41,777 nucleotides of DNA from Acinetobacter sichuanensis (GTDB lineage: Bacteria; Pseudomonadota; Gammaproteobacteria; Pseudomonadales; Moraxellaceae): assembly GCF_003024515.2 (NCBI RefSeq), contig NZ_PYIX02000039.1, forward strand, positions 1-41,777. The letters run 5' to 3'. Under the pieces are notes generated by a model. It was given only the letters and a program-made list of their open reading frames with translations. It searched no databases and had not been told where the DNA came from. Numbering within the stretch: the stretch's first letter is position 1; each line of letters begins with the position of its first letter. This document shows positions 8,014 to 16,880 of this stretch, in pieces. Made by a program: the position numbers and the translations under genes.

Positions 8014-8892
8014 TTATGGGGTTGCGGTGTCTAAGCGACCTTGTAATCCACCGCTATGAATCACTAAAATTCGTGTGTTTTCTTCAAAACATTCTTTTTT
8101 AATCAGATCTAAAATTCCAAACAGCATTTTTCCTGTATAAATATGTTCAAGCGGAATTGGATGTTTTTGTTCAAATTTTTCAATAAACTGGAGTAATTCA
8201 ATAGTCGTTTTTGCATAACCACCACAACAATAGGCATCCGTAATTTCCCAGTTTTTTTTATGAGTTTTTAAAGCAACTTCCTTTGCTAGAAAATCACCTT
8301 TTAATGCAGAAAAGCCTAAAATTTGTTGATGTTCTGCACTTGCTTCAATTAAGCCTGTAATTGTGCCACCTGTGCCTACAGCACAACAAATCACATCATA
8401 ATGTTCTAAATCACTCTGAGAAAGAATTTCTTGGCAGCCTTGTATCGCCAAGGTATTTGTTCCTCCTTCAGGAATAATATAGCTCTCAGGATAAGTTTGT
8501 TTTAATGCTTGTATAAATTCCTCTGTCTCTTTTAATCTGTATTTTTCACGTGAAACGAACTCAAGCTGCATACCAAAATGTTGTGCGGTGGAAAGTGTAT
8601 GATTCAGTGGACAATTGACGAGTTCTTCCCCACGAATGATTCCTATACTTTGAAACCCAAATAAATGTGCAGCATATGCCGTTGCAGCAATATGATTGGA
8701 ATAGGCTCCACCAAAAGTGATGATGTGTTTACAGCCTCGTGCCTGAGCTTCTAGAAAGTTATATTTGAGTTTAAAAAACTTATTGCCTGAAATTTGTGGA
8801 TGAATCTGGTCAAGACGTTTTATGGTCACATGTACAGGTGCTTTTAGGTCAAGCTTATGATATTGAACAGTTTCGGCAATACGATCAAACAT
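8014..8892 (-). CDS. PLP-dependent ACC deaminase / D-cysteine desulfhydrase family protein
   Basis: A fold-type II pyridoxal-phosphate enzyme related to 1-aminocyclopropane-1-carboxylate deaminase and D-cysteine desulfhydrase (DcyD). The Schiff-base lysine is most likely Lys38 in ISGNKFFKLKYN, equivalent to the GGNKxRKLEY motif of the family. YSNH near residue 64 and a glycine-rich phosphate loop (CCAVGTGGTITG) are present. At 292 aa it is shorter than typical members of about 330 aa. Which reaction it carries out, desulfhydration of D-cysteine or ACC deamination, cannot be told from sequence alone; D-cysteine is the commoner substrate in Gammaproteobacteria. Convergent with the DUF4870-like gene. 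Confidence 0.85.
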   Translation of the reverse strand: MFDRIAETVQYHKLDLKAPVHVTIKRLDQIHPQISGNKFFKLKYNFLEAQARGCKHIITFGGAYSNHIAATAYAAHLFGFQSIGIIRGEELVNCPLNHTLSTAQHFGMQLEFVSREKYRLKETEEFIQALKQTYPESYIIPEGGTNTLAIQGCQEILSQSDLEHYDVICCAVGTGGTITGLIEASAEHQQILGFSALKGDFLAKEVALKTHKKNWEITDAYCCGGYAKTTIELLQFIEKFEQKHPIPLEHIYTGKMLFGILDLIKKECFEENTRILVIHSGGLQGRLDTATP

Positions 8893-8951
8893 TGGATAAT
8901 TTTAAATACAAGGATTGATACGTATTGTACCTAAACGGATTTGATATTGAA

Positions 8952-10076
8952 TTAATTTTGACTGGTATCTACCGAAGTAATAACAGACATCCCAGGTCTT
9001 AAAAACTCAAGTCCTTTTTGATTTGGGTCAATGGCAATCCGTACAGAGATCCGTTGCACCACTTTGGTAAAATTGCCTGTGGTATTGTCAGGTTTGAGTA
9101 CACTAAATTCTGCACCCGCCGCAGGTGATATTTGTTCAACTCGTCCAGTAAATTTTTGATGTTTCATGGCATCAACAGTGAAAGAGGCTTTTTGCCCAAT
9201 TTTCATGTCTGCAATTTGAGTTTCTTTAAAGTTTGCAATTACCCAAGTTTGCTTTGGAATGAGATACATCAGTTGTGTACCTGCTGCTACATATTGTCCA
9301 ACACGGGGCGTAACTTCACCTAATTGTCCATCCATAGGCGCAGCGATAACGCTGTAATCTTTGGTCGTTACCGCTTGATCAAACTGTGCCTTGGCATTGG
9401 TCACTTGAGCTTTTAAACCTGACTCAGCCACTTGCGCAGTTTTTAATGCTTCTTGTGCTACAAGAACATTGGCTTCAGCTTGTTTGAGTAGAGCTAAATT
9501 ATTTTTTGCATCTGCTGCGGCTTTATCTTGTTCTGTTTTTGAGGTTGCACCACTATTTCCTAATTGTTGATAGCGATTTAACTGTGCATTTGAAAGTTCG
9601 TAGCTGGCACGTGCTTGATCAACTTTGGCTTGTGCAGCAACAATATCAGCTTTACGTTGCTCAATCGCTTGAGTTTGATTGGCTAAAGTCGTGTTGGCTT
9701 GATCGACACCAGATTCAGCTTGAGTGATTTTTTGATCATAGGTCGTCGTATCAATATGCATTAAAACTTGACCTTTTTTCACATGGTCAAAGTCAGTCAC
9801 CATGACATCTTTGACATAACCATTGATCTGTGAAGAAAGAACAGTTGTTTTACCTTTGACATAACTATTTTCGGTAGATTGCAGCGTATTTTCAAAAGGT
9901 CCAATTTGCCAAGCCCACATCATCAGGCTAATGCCAAGTAATAAAACCAAGAACATGAAAACCAAAGTACGTTTCGCCGTTGGAATTAACTTACTGGATG
10001 GCGGCGGAGCAAGTGGTGTAATTGGCGTTGGTGTAGGTTCTGTTTTTGGTTCTGATGGTTTTGAATCTTGTGACAT
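8952..10076 (-). CDS. HlyD/EmrA-family efflux periplasmic adaptor
   Basis: A 374-aa membrane-fusion protein for an MFS multidrug pump. A Pro-rich cytoplasmic N-terminus is followed by one TM helix (about residues 37-56), a biotinyl-lipoyl-like half (STENSYVKGKTTVLSSQING), a long Ala/Gln-rich coiled-coil hairpin (about 110-225), the second lipoyl half and a beta-barrel domain. It lies 71 bp downstream of the MFS pump gene in the same direction and is the last gene of the tetR-pump-adaptor operon. It should bridge the inner-membrane pump to an outer-membrane TolC-type channel, which is not encoded in this window. The drug specificity cannot be inferred. Confidence 0.93.
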   Translation of the reverse strand: MSQDSKPSEPKTEPTPTPITPLAPPPSSKLIPTAKRTLVFMFLVLLLGISLMMWAWQIGPFENTLQSTENSYVKGKTTVLSSQINGYVKDVMVTDFDHVKKGQVLMHIDTTTYDQKITQAESGVDQANTTLANQTQAIEQRKADIVAAQAKVDQARASYELSNAQLNRYQQLGNSGATSKTEQDKAAADAKNNLALLKQAEANVLVAQEALKTAQVAESGLKAQVTNAKAQFDQAVTTKDYSVIAAPMDGQLGEVTPRVGQYVAAGTQLMYLIPKQTWVIANFKETQIADMKIGQKASFTVDAMKHQKFTGRVEQISPAAGAEFSVLKPDNTTGNFTKVVQRISVRIAIDPNQKGLEFLRPGMSVITSVDTSQN

Positions 10077-10147
10077 AGGATCATCTCAAATTTTTAATAC
10101 ATAAAGTAACTAGCCATAATTGTGTTGAACGTGCGTATTAAATGAGG

Positions 10148-11797
10148 CTAACTTGAATTCATCATCTGCTGTTTTCTAATTTGATATTTTGCCCAAAAAA
10201 TATTCAACATACTCCAAATAAATAAAATAATCGCAAAAATGCCATTCATTGCAATAACATCATTGTAGGCACGAACCTGTGCCTCTTTGGTTACCCCTTG
10301 ATTGAGGTTTTGCAGTGCTTGATTCTGTTGTAAATGCTGATCTAAAGTATATTTACTGGCACTTTGTTGGTAAGTGTGAATACGTTGATATACGATTGGG
10401 TCAGTTGGAGACAGGTCACTAATAATTTCAGCACGGTAATTCTGAGTTCGAACTTGCTGATAGGTAGAAAAGAATGAGTTACCTAATAAACCACCAAAAC
10501 TTTGGGTTGCCGAAAATAAAACCACAAAAGTGACCATGTGTGATGGACCTTTTTGCAAGGCTTGAATAATGCCCGTAAGTAATAACGGACCAATAAACAT
10601 ACCACTGGCAAAACCGACAATAAATTGACTACGGTAAAAATTTTCAGGTCGAACATCACTAGTAAGATGATAATCAAGCGTACACGCAAATAAAATCAAT
10701 ACCACAGCACCAGCCAAATGCCATGGAATGCGCTCACGTTTAAAGGTTACAGCACTAAAGATTGTCCCAGATGCAATTCCTAAAAGTATCACAACATACA
10801 AAGGAACGAATTGGTCTGGTCCCATTCCCATGGTTTTGAGAAAATTGACTGCGGCATAACTTTGTTCTGACATGAGCAAACGAATTGCCAATGCTCCAAA
10901 GATAAAGTTCAACGTCGTTGCCGAACCAAGCCAACGCGTAATCAATAATGGATTGACCCGATAATGCTCATAGGTAAGCCCAAGAATAATTAAGCTAAAA
11001 CCTGCAATGAGTGCATAGCCCAACCATTTCGCTTCAAACCACCATAAAATAGGACCTTGCGTGAGGACAATACAAATGAGGGCAAAACCGGGAGCAAGCA
11101 GTGCAAAAGTAAAAAAATCCTGCTTTTCAAACACAGCAATACGTAAGCTGCGAGGAAGTTTCAGAGAAACCACCATTGCCAAACAACAAAGTGCTAAACC
11201 TAGTTCAAAAGTATATAAAATTGACCAATCATTGACATCGACAATATAAGGCGAAATGATCCAAGCTAAAGGAATACCAAGTTGTTGAAAACCTAATGCC
11301 AAATAAATACCACGTCCAAAATTAGCACGTTTAAAGGCTTGCATAATATAATACATACCCAGTGAACTGAGTGGTGCAGCCACTAAGCCACTGATAATAC
11401 GGACTAATAATGCCATTTCAAAGGTTTGCACAAAAATATGTAAAATGAGCACACAGATAAATAGGACTAAACCAATTTCTGAAAATAGTCTTAAACCATA
11501 TTGCTGCCTTGCTTTAAATAACAATAAATTTGAACTGATATTTGCCATGACATAGGCTGCTGGAATCCAAGCTGCTTCAGCAGGAGTCAGTGAATATTCA
11601 CCTTGAATTAATGGCAAGTTAGCCGTAATAAAACCGTTGCTCAGACTGCCTGAAATAGCCACCACTAGACCGATAAAAAAATAAATCAGTTTTTTGGGCG
11701 TAGAATGAGCGATTGCAGCAGGAGAGCCCGGCAAAGTAGGACGTTCTTCGGGAGTCCAATCTGGTGCAGGTTCAAGGAGGCGTGGTGTTTTATCCAT
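10148..11797 (-). CDS. EmrB-type MFS efflux pump (DHA2 family)
   Basis: A 549-aa major-facilitator protein with about 14 hydrophobic segments, as expected for the DHA2 drug:H+ antiporters. It has a cytoplasmic N-terminal tail, a first TM near residues 36-55, and a motif C-like GFQQLGIPLAWIISPYI segment. Loop regions include a long Gln/Ser-rich periplasmic stretch near residues 455-500 before the last TM. The gene starts 6 bp after the tetR stop and is followed by the HlyD adaptor, giving a three-gene efflux operon under probable TetR control. Substrates could be dyes, uncouplers, antibiotics or siderophore-like compounds; the sequence does not say. Confidence 0.92.
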   Translation of the reverse strand: MDKTPRLLEPAPDWTPEERPTLPGSPAAIAHSTPKKLIYFFIGLVVAISGSLSNGFITANLPLIQGEYSLTPAEAAWIPAAYVMANISSNLLLFKARQQYGLRLFSEIGLVLFICVLILHIFVQTFEMALLVRIISGLVAAPLSSLGMYYIMQAFKRANFGRGIYLALGFQQLGIPLAWIISPYIVDVNDWSILYTFELGLALCCLAMVVSLKLPRSLRIAVFEKQDFFTFALLAPGFALICIVLTQGPILWWFEAKWLGYALIAGFSLIILGLTYEHYRVNPLLITRWLGSATTLNFIFGALAIRLLMSEQSYAAVNFLKTMGMGPDQFVPLYVVILLGIASGTIFSAVTFKRERIPWHLAGAVVLILFACTLDYHLTSDVRPENFYRSQFIVGFASGMFIGPLLLTGIIQALQKGPSHMVTFVVLFSATQSFGGLLGNSFFSTYQQVRTQNYRAEIISDLSPTDPIVYQRIHTYQQSASKYTLDQHLQQNQALQNLNQGVTKEAQVRAYNDVIAMNGIFAIILFIWSMLNIFWAKYQIRKQQMMNSS

Positions 11798-11803
11798 TTT
11801 TAA

Positions 11804-12352
11804 CTACGCTTTCATACCATCGATGAGTAAGTCAACTGCGCGCGTTGCTAAAGCAACTTGTTCCGCATCAGTCATACCTTGAAATGCGGCTCTTAAAATC
11901 CCTGTAATCAAAGCATAATCTTTCGTTGTTAAATCTGCACGGCAAATCTGATGAGTGATCGCTTGATCAATCAAGGGTTGTAAAATAGCATCACGACGTA
12001 AATAAATATCCACCATAATTGGGTCATCACGATCAATCACGCGCCAATATTCCATTAATGCGGTGAGAAGTGGAAGATTATCGACATGACTGCGTATCAG
12101 TCGAATCATGCCATCTGGATATTGTGCATAATCTTTTGCTTTTGCTTCTAAACGCGTTAAAGCTTGTTCCATCAGGGCGATCACCAGTTCACGACGATCT
12201 TTAAAATTTCGATAAAATGTTGCACGTCCAACACCTGCTTCACTGATAACTAACTGTAAGGGTGCACGTATGCCTTGTTGGCGAAATATTTTAAGTGCAG
12301 CAGAAAGTAAGTCTTCACGGTTTTGTGCAGCAAGTTGTTGGCGTTTACGCAT
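11804..12352 (-). CDS. TetR-family repressor of the efflux operon
   Basis: A 182-aa TetR regulator. The N-terminal HTH is at about residues 13-56, with the recognition helix in VGRATFYRNFKDRRELV; the rest is a helical ligand-binding domain. It is the first gene of the operon with the MFS pump and adaptor, separated from the pump by 6 bp. A perfect inverted repeat 33 bp upstream of its start is a strong operator candidate, so it most likely represses its own operon and is released by a pump substrate. Confidence 0.93.
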   Translation of the reverse strand: MRKRQQLAAQNREDLLSAALKIFRQQGIRAPLQLVISEAGVGRATFYRNFKDRRELVIALMEQALTRLEAKAKDYAQYPDGMIRLIRSHVDNLPLLTALMEYWRVIDRDDPIMVDIYLRRDAILQPLIDQAITHQICRADLTTKDYALITGILRAAFQGMTDAEQVALATRAVDLLIDGMKA

Positions 12353-12385
12353 GATATGAAAGCAAAATAGGACTTAATAATATTT

Positions 12386-12405
12386 AACGGACATTTTTGT
12401 CCGTT
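12386..12405. promoter_or_regulatory. Palindromic operator candidate for the TetR regulator
   Basis: Perfect 8-bp arms AACGGACA (12386-12393) and TGTCCGTT (12398-12405) surround a 4-bp T spacer. The site lies 33 bp upstream of tetR, where it would overlap or abut the promoter. Size, symmetry and position are typical of TetR-family operators. Confidence 0.75.
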
Positions 12406-12549
12406 GTAAAATCCTGCGTTGTTGATTTTTTGTAATCTGCCATATTCTTTGTATAAATCTCGCTAAAATAACGAAACCATCACGCTATCATTCATCTTGA
12501 TAGAGGACTGATAAAAAATAATGTTTTTTAATATGAAGAATAAAGGTTA

Positions 12550-13224
12550 ATGCAAAATATTTTTAAAAAAATTAAACCAAGTTTTATGGGGATCTTGTGC
12601 ACCCTGATTTTATTCAGTGGATGTGAAAAGTCTGAACAGAAAAAAGCACCAGAAAATAAAAATAAAGATCCACTGAAGCAGCAATTTGAACAGTGGAAAT
12701 CTCAACAAGATCCGAAATTATTAAATGAATACTATGAATTTATGACACAGTATTTAAAACATCCACCAAGTTTGATGGAACTGACTACGACTCGAAACTA
12801 TATGCCTGAGCAGTGTTATTCCAAGCGTTTTGCCATACCTCCCAAAAAGTATTGGGAAAATGTAGTCGGAAGTTTAAAGCTGGTTGAAAAACTCAATCAA
12901 AATGACTTTTATCAGCATTATACCATCACGGCAATTTATCGTAATCCTGAACTTAATCAATGTGTAAAAGGCGCTTTACGTAGTAAACATTTATATAATT
13001 ATGCCGTCGATTTTCATGTGTTAGCACCGAAAGAGACAGATCAAAAAGCACGTGAGGGATTGGTCAAAAAAATGTGTCAGTTTTGGCAGAAGGAAGGGAA
13101 AATTTTTAAAATGGGTTTAGGTGTTTATGGTAATAATCGCTATCATATTGATACGCAAGGATATCGTACATGGGGTAAAGACTATAAATCGAGTAGTTCA
13201 CCATGTTTGAAGACAACGAAGTAG
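12550..13224 (+). CDS. Lipoprotein with M15-type D,D-carboxypeptidase-like domain
   Basis: A 224-aa protein with a lipoprotein signal ending in LFSGC (Cys25 is the acylation site). A Lys/Gln-rich linker leads into a globular domain. The zinc-ligand pattern of the M15 peptidases (PF08291-like) is visible: S-x-H-x(6)-D as SKHLYNYAVD at residues 145-154, with His147 and Asp154, and a second histidine in YHID at 198-201 (His199), followed by RTWG. These suggest a murein-directed zinc peptidase or a close relative anchored to a membrane. The usual small residue in the first motif is replaced by Asn150. It is followed after 6 bp by a secreted protein gene, probably co-transcribed. Confidence 0.75.
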   Translation: MQNIFKKIKPSFMGILCTLILFSGCEKSEQKKAPENKNKDPLKQQFEQWKSQQDPKLLNEYYEFMTQYLKHPPSLMELTTTRNYMPEQCYSKRFAIPPKKYWENVVGSLKLVEKLNQNDFYQHYTITAIYRNPELNQCVKGALRSKHLYNYAVDFHVLAPKETDQKAREGLVKKMCQFWQKEGKIFKMGLGVYGNNRYHIDTQGYRTWGKDYKSSSSPCLKTTK

Positions 13225-13230
13225 AGCAAC

Positions 13231-13863
13231 ATGACATTCAATTCTTATTTTAAAATTTTACTGTTTTCAACAACTGCATTGCTGAGTATGTTGAGTTATG
13301 CAAATGATGACGAAGCTGATTTAAAAGATAAAATTCTTGGTTCAGCAGGAAAAATTAAAATCAAACAAGAGCGTTGTAATCGTGACAATGGTGAATGTGA
13401 TTTTGTGCTTTATGATGCAAAAAATAAAAAGCAAACGCTGCTAAAACAATGGAATAAAACCGCAGTTGTGTATCAGTTTACGCCAAACCTAATGGGTTTT
13501 ATGATTGGTGCAACAGGTACAGACCATAATTTGATGGTGGTTAATGATCAAAACCAACAGAAAAATTTTGGTAGTTTTTTAGCAATCAATCAAAATAAAA
13601 CATGTATTGTAACTTATGAATCAAATGTGAAAAATATGCCTGATTCACTCGTGTTTTATAGCGTACCTGACTTTCGGGTTCGCCAAGTGATCAACCAAAA
13701 AGTACCTCAATTTAATCAATTCTCTTATCCAATGGATCAAGGTTTTGAAGATGATGGCAGTTATGCTTTTGGTTATATCGCAAAATTTGATGGTGAAATG
13801 GACATGCAAAGTGTGGTCATTCAAAACCCATGTCAGTCAAATTATCGGATTATTATGAATTAA
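13231..13863 (+). CDS. Secreted protein of unknown function (210 aa)
   Basis: A Sec signal peptide ends near SYA (residue 24), giving an exported, probably periplasmic protein. The mature part has beta-rich character with a Cys pair near the start (ERCNRDNGECDF), a third Cys mid-protein and a fourth near the C-terminus, so disulfides are likely. It starts 6 bp after the M15-like lipoprotein and is probably translated from the same mRNA, pointing to a shared cell-envelope role. No family recognised. Confidence 0.75.
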   Translation: MTFNSYFKILLFSTTALLSMLSYANDDEADLKDKILGSAGKIKIKQERCNRDNGECDFVLYDAKNKKQTLLKQWNKTAVVYQFTPNLMGFMIGATGTDHNLMVVNDQNQQKNFGSFLAINQNKTCIVTYESNVKNMPDSLVFYSVPDFRVRQVINQKVPQFNQFSYPMDQGFEDDGSYAFGYIAKFDGEMDMQSVVIQNPCQSNYRIIMN

Positions 13864-13999
13864 GTTTAAATGTTTATTTACGTGAATTATTTTAGAGAAT
13901 ACCTAATATTGAGATGAAATAAATCGTCGCAAAATAATGCTGTTTTTTTAGGCAAAGCTGTTATGCTAAAAAGAATAAAAATAATGAAGAGGATATGCC

Positions 14000-14179
14000 A
14001 TGAATTTTTTTTGCATAGGTCTCAGTCTCATCATATTGGGTACATTAGTAGGATGTGACCACAGTAAGCCTAAGCCCACGACGACAGAAGTTCGTACCAT
14101 GATCATTGGTGGTATGCCTGTACATGAAAGAGATTATCGCTTAACAGCTCAAGATCATTTAAGAAATACAGTTGAGTAA
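14000..14179 (+). CDS. Small lipoprotein (59 aa)
   Basis: A GAAGAGG ribosome-binding site precedes the ATG. The 59-codon frame encodes a short hydrophobic signal ending in a lipobox LVGC (Cys19), then a polar 40-residue mature part (KPKPTTTEVRTM then GGMPVHERDYRLTAQDH). Size and layout fit the many small outer-membrane lipoproteins of Acinetobacter. Function unknown. It lies between the secreted 210-aa protein and the LysE gene, with separate spacing from both. Confidence 0.75.
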   Translation: MNFFCIGLSLIILGTLVGCDHSKPKPTTTEVRTMIIGGMPVHERDYRLTAQDHLRNTVE

Positions 14180-14263
14180 AATATTGAACTTTGTTTAAAG
14201 TATTCGATTTCTTTTTTGATCTGATCAGTTAGAATGCCTGCAAACTTTGTTTAGGTATATATT

Positions 14264-14887
14264 GTGGAATCTTTATTGATTTTAGGCTCAATTGCTTTAG
14301 CGTTAATGCTCGGTGCAATCAGTCCAGGTCCTACATTTATTTATGTAGCGAAAAATTCAATTGCGATTTCACGTAAACACGGTTTGTTTACGGCTTTGGG
14401 AACGGGTACAGGTGCAGCCTTATTTGGCTTTCTGGCTGTCATGGGCTTACAGGCTGTTTTGTTGGCAGTGCCTTCAGCATATTTAGTTTTGAAAATCTGT
14501 GGTGGTCTGTATTTGCTGTGGCTCGCCTATAAAATTATTAAACATGCTAAAGACCCAATGGAACAAGCTGATGGGGAAACTCAGGTGATGAGTTATGCTC
14601 AGGCATATCGTTTGGGATTTATTACTCAAATGAGTAATCCGAAAATTGCCATTATTTTTGCCAGTGTTTTTACTGCACTTTTACCAAAAGAAATACCAAG
14701 TTATTTTTATGCAGTTTTACCGATGTTGTGCTTTTTTATTGATGCAGGTTGGTATTCGCTGGTGGCTGTTGCGTTGTCTGCGGAAAAGCCGCGCCGTGTG
14801 TATTTGAAGTTTAAAAAAGTGTTTGACCGTGTTGCAGGTGGGGTGATGACGGTGCTTGGCTTGAAATTAATTTTTGGGATGAAGTGA
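14264..14887 (+). CDS. LysE/RhtB-family amino-acid exporter
   Basis: A 207-aa inner-membrane protein of the LysE/RhtB superfamily, with about six hydrophobic segments and the N-terminal signature LGAISPGPTFIYVAKNSI. The KPRR and final GLKLIFG regions are also typical. A GTG start is required, as no in-frame ATG precedes the signature. Members export amino acids such as lysine, threonine, homoserine or leucine; the substrate is not predictable here. Confidence 0.88.
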   Translation: MESLLILGSIALALMLGAISPGPTFIYVAKNSIAISRKHGLFTALGTGTGAALFGFLAVMGLQAVLLAVPSAYLVLKICGGLYLLWLAYKIIKHAKDPMEQADGETQVMSYAQAYRLGFITQMSNPKIAIIFASVFTALLPKEIPSYFYAVLPMLCFFIDAGWYSLVAVALSAEKPRRVYLKFKKVFDRVAGGVMTVLGLKLIFGMK

Positions 14888-14947
14888 TTTACAACTGAGT
14901 TATAAAGAAATATATTAAAATACAATTATTTATTTTTAAATTTTAAA

Positions 14948-16831
14948 ATGTCACAAGTATATATTTCAGAACCTAATAAGCACATTGAAGAATATTTCGA
15001 TTATTACTTTAATACTAAAAAGAATTTTGAATATGCTGTACTTTTAAATGGTGCATGGGGAAGTGGAAAAACTTGGTTTATTTAAAAATATATAAAAAAG
15101 ATTGAGAGTATAGATAAAAAGGTAGCTTATGTAAGCTTAAATGGATTATCAAAAACCTCAGATATTGATGATGAAATTTTTCGATGCATTCATCCTAAGT
15201 TAGCAAGTAAAGGAGCTAAAATTTTAGGAAAGGTTGCTAAAGGAGCATTAAAAGCAGCTTTTCGCTTTGATTGGGATGGAGATTCTAAACCCGATGGTCA
15301 GCTAAGTGTCTCTGCTCCAGATATTAATATTCCCGAGTATTTAACAGTTTCTAATAAGTTTATTTTAATTTTTGATGATTTAGAACGTTGTGAGTTAAAG
15401 AAGGAAGAAGTGCTTGGCTATATTAATTATTTTGTAGAACAGGAAAATATTAAGACGCTGATCGTATCGAATGAAGAAGAAATTAAAGATAATGATGATT
15501 ATGCTAGAAAGAAAGAGAAGTTAATTGGTGCGACTTTTAACTATACAGAAGATCAAAATTTAGCAATACAGAGTATTCTTGATGAAGTTGGTAAGGATGA
15601 ATTGAAGGGGCGATTAATTGAGACTATTGATCTAATAACTCAAACATTTAATCAGGTCGGTTATAAAAACTTAAGATCATTTAAGCAGACAATTTTTTCT
15701 TTTGAAAGGTTTTATAAAAAAGAATATTTTGAGGGGAATGGTTTTTTTGACAAAGAAATTTTTGGAAGAATATTGAAATCTTTCATAATTTTATCACTTG
15801 AAAATAAGAAAGGATATTTTGAAAGAACAATATTAGAATTTAAAAAAGATGAGAAAGTAGACGATGGAGAAAAGGCAAATGCTCAATCTAGAATCTTAAA
15901 ATCATTTCGTAGTATTAGTAGTACTGATTCTGAAAAGTTTATGAATAAATATAATTGCTCATTAAATGATTTCATATTTTCATCTAACTTATGGAATGAA
16001 ATTTTAAGTTTAAATATTATTGAAGTTTCAAAAATTAAAGAAGAATTATATGAAAAATATTTTAGATTAAAAGGAGATCCACCTACTTGGTTTAAATTAA
16101 TGGATTTTTGGGATTTAGATGAATTATCTTTTGATACTTTAATTAGGAAAGCACAAAATGAAATTGAAAATAATACCTTAATAGATGCTACGGATGTGCT
16201 TCATACAATAAGCATGCTAATTTATCTCAAAGAAAAAAACCTGATCTTCTTCTCAGTCAGTCCTTTATTACCAATAGCTAAAGCTCATTGGAAAAGTCTT
16301 ACAACGGTTGATGAAAGAATGAAAAAAATAATAGATTTTAGCTTTATTGAATATTCTGGTTCATATGGCTTTTATGCAAACGGAATAGGGGAGTTTGATC
16401 AATTTATAAGGGAAGTAAGAGATTCATATGAGGATAAATATAAAGAAAATAATATAGAAAGAATAAAAGAGCTGTTAGATTTAATGGAAACAAATGGCAT
16501 GCTTTTTGCTCAACGTATTAGCCTGACAAATAATGAAGAAAACTACTATTATGACTATCCAATTTTAAAAGAAATAGATTCTAAAATATTTGCAAAAAAA
16601 CTTTGTGATATCAAAAGGAATCATTCGAATAGTATTCTTTATGGGCTTTCAAATAGATATACAGTACAAGCACCATTTAATATGTATAACGAAGAAAAAG
16701 AATGGTTCCATGCAGTAGAAAATTATATTAAATCAGAAATTTTATCTTCAGCTGATAGAATTTTGAAAGCTAAGATTAATCTAAAAATTTTACCAAAGAT
16801 TTCAGAAATTAAAGAAGCAGTACAAGAGTAA
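14948..16831 (+). pseudogene. KAP-family P-loop NTPase gene interrupted by one in-frame TAA
   Basis: Read from the ATG at 14948, one frame of 628 codons runs to the stop at 16829-16831 and is broken only by TAA at codon 46 (15083-15085). Codons 35-42 encode GAWGSGKT, a KAP-type Walker A motif; the stop follows four codons later. In the same frame, residues 138-148 (FILIFDDLERC) give the Walker B segment, and a Lys/Glu-rich alpha-helical body of about 480 residues continues. No frameshift is needed. The gene is more AT-rich than its neighbours and sits alone between a LysE gene and metG, like a cargo gene. KAP NTPases occur in phage-defence and mobile loci. A fragment starting at GTG 15410 could in theory be translated but would lack both Walker motifs. 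Probably a recent nonsense mutation, or a sequencing error. Confidence 0.82.
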
Positions 16832-16832
16832 T

Positions 16833-16864
16833 AAAAAATCCGCTTCGAAAAGCGGATTTTTTTA
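16833..16864. terminator. Bidirectional Rho-independent terminator
   Basis: A perfect 13-bp stem (aaaaaatccgctt / aagcggatttttt) with a 4-nt CGAA loop lies between the convergent KAP pseudogene and metG. Confidence 0.93.
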
Positions 16865-16880
16865 TTAAATATTTTAGAGA

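Noticed and set aside
15083..15085. Programmed readthrough or selenocysteine at the KAP stop codon
   Set aside because: The codon is TAA rather than TGA, no stem-loop or readthrough context is evident, and no conserved residue requires it; a simple nonsense change is more likely.
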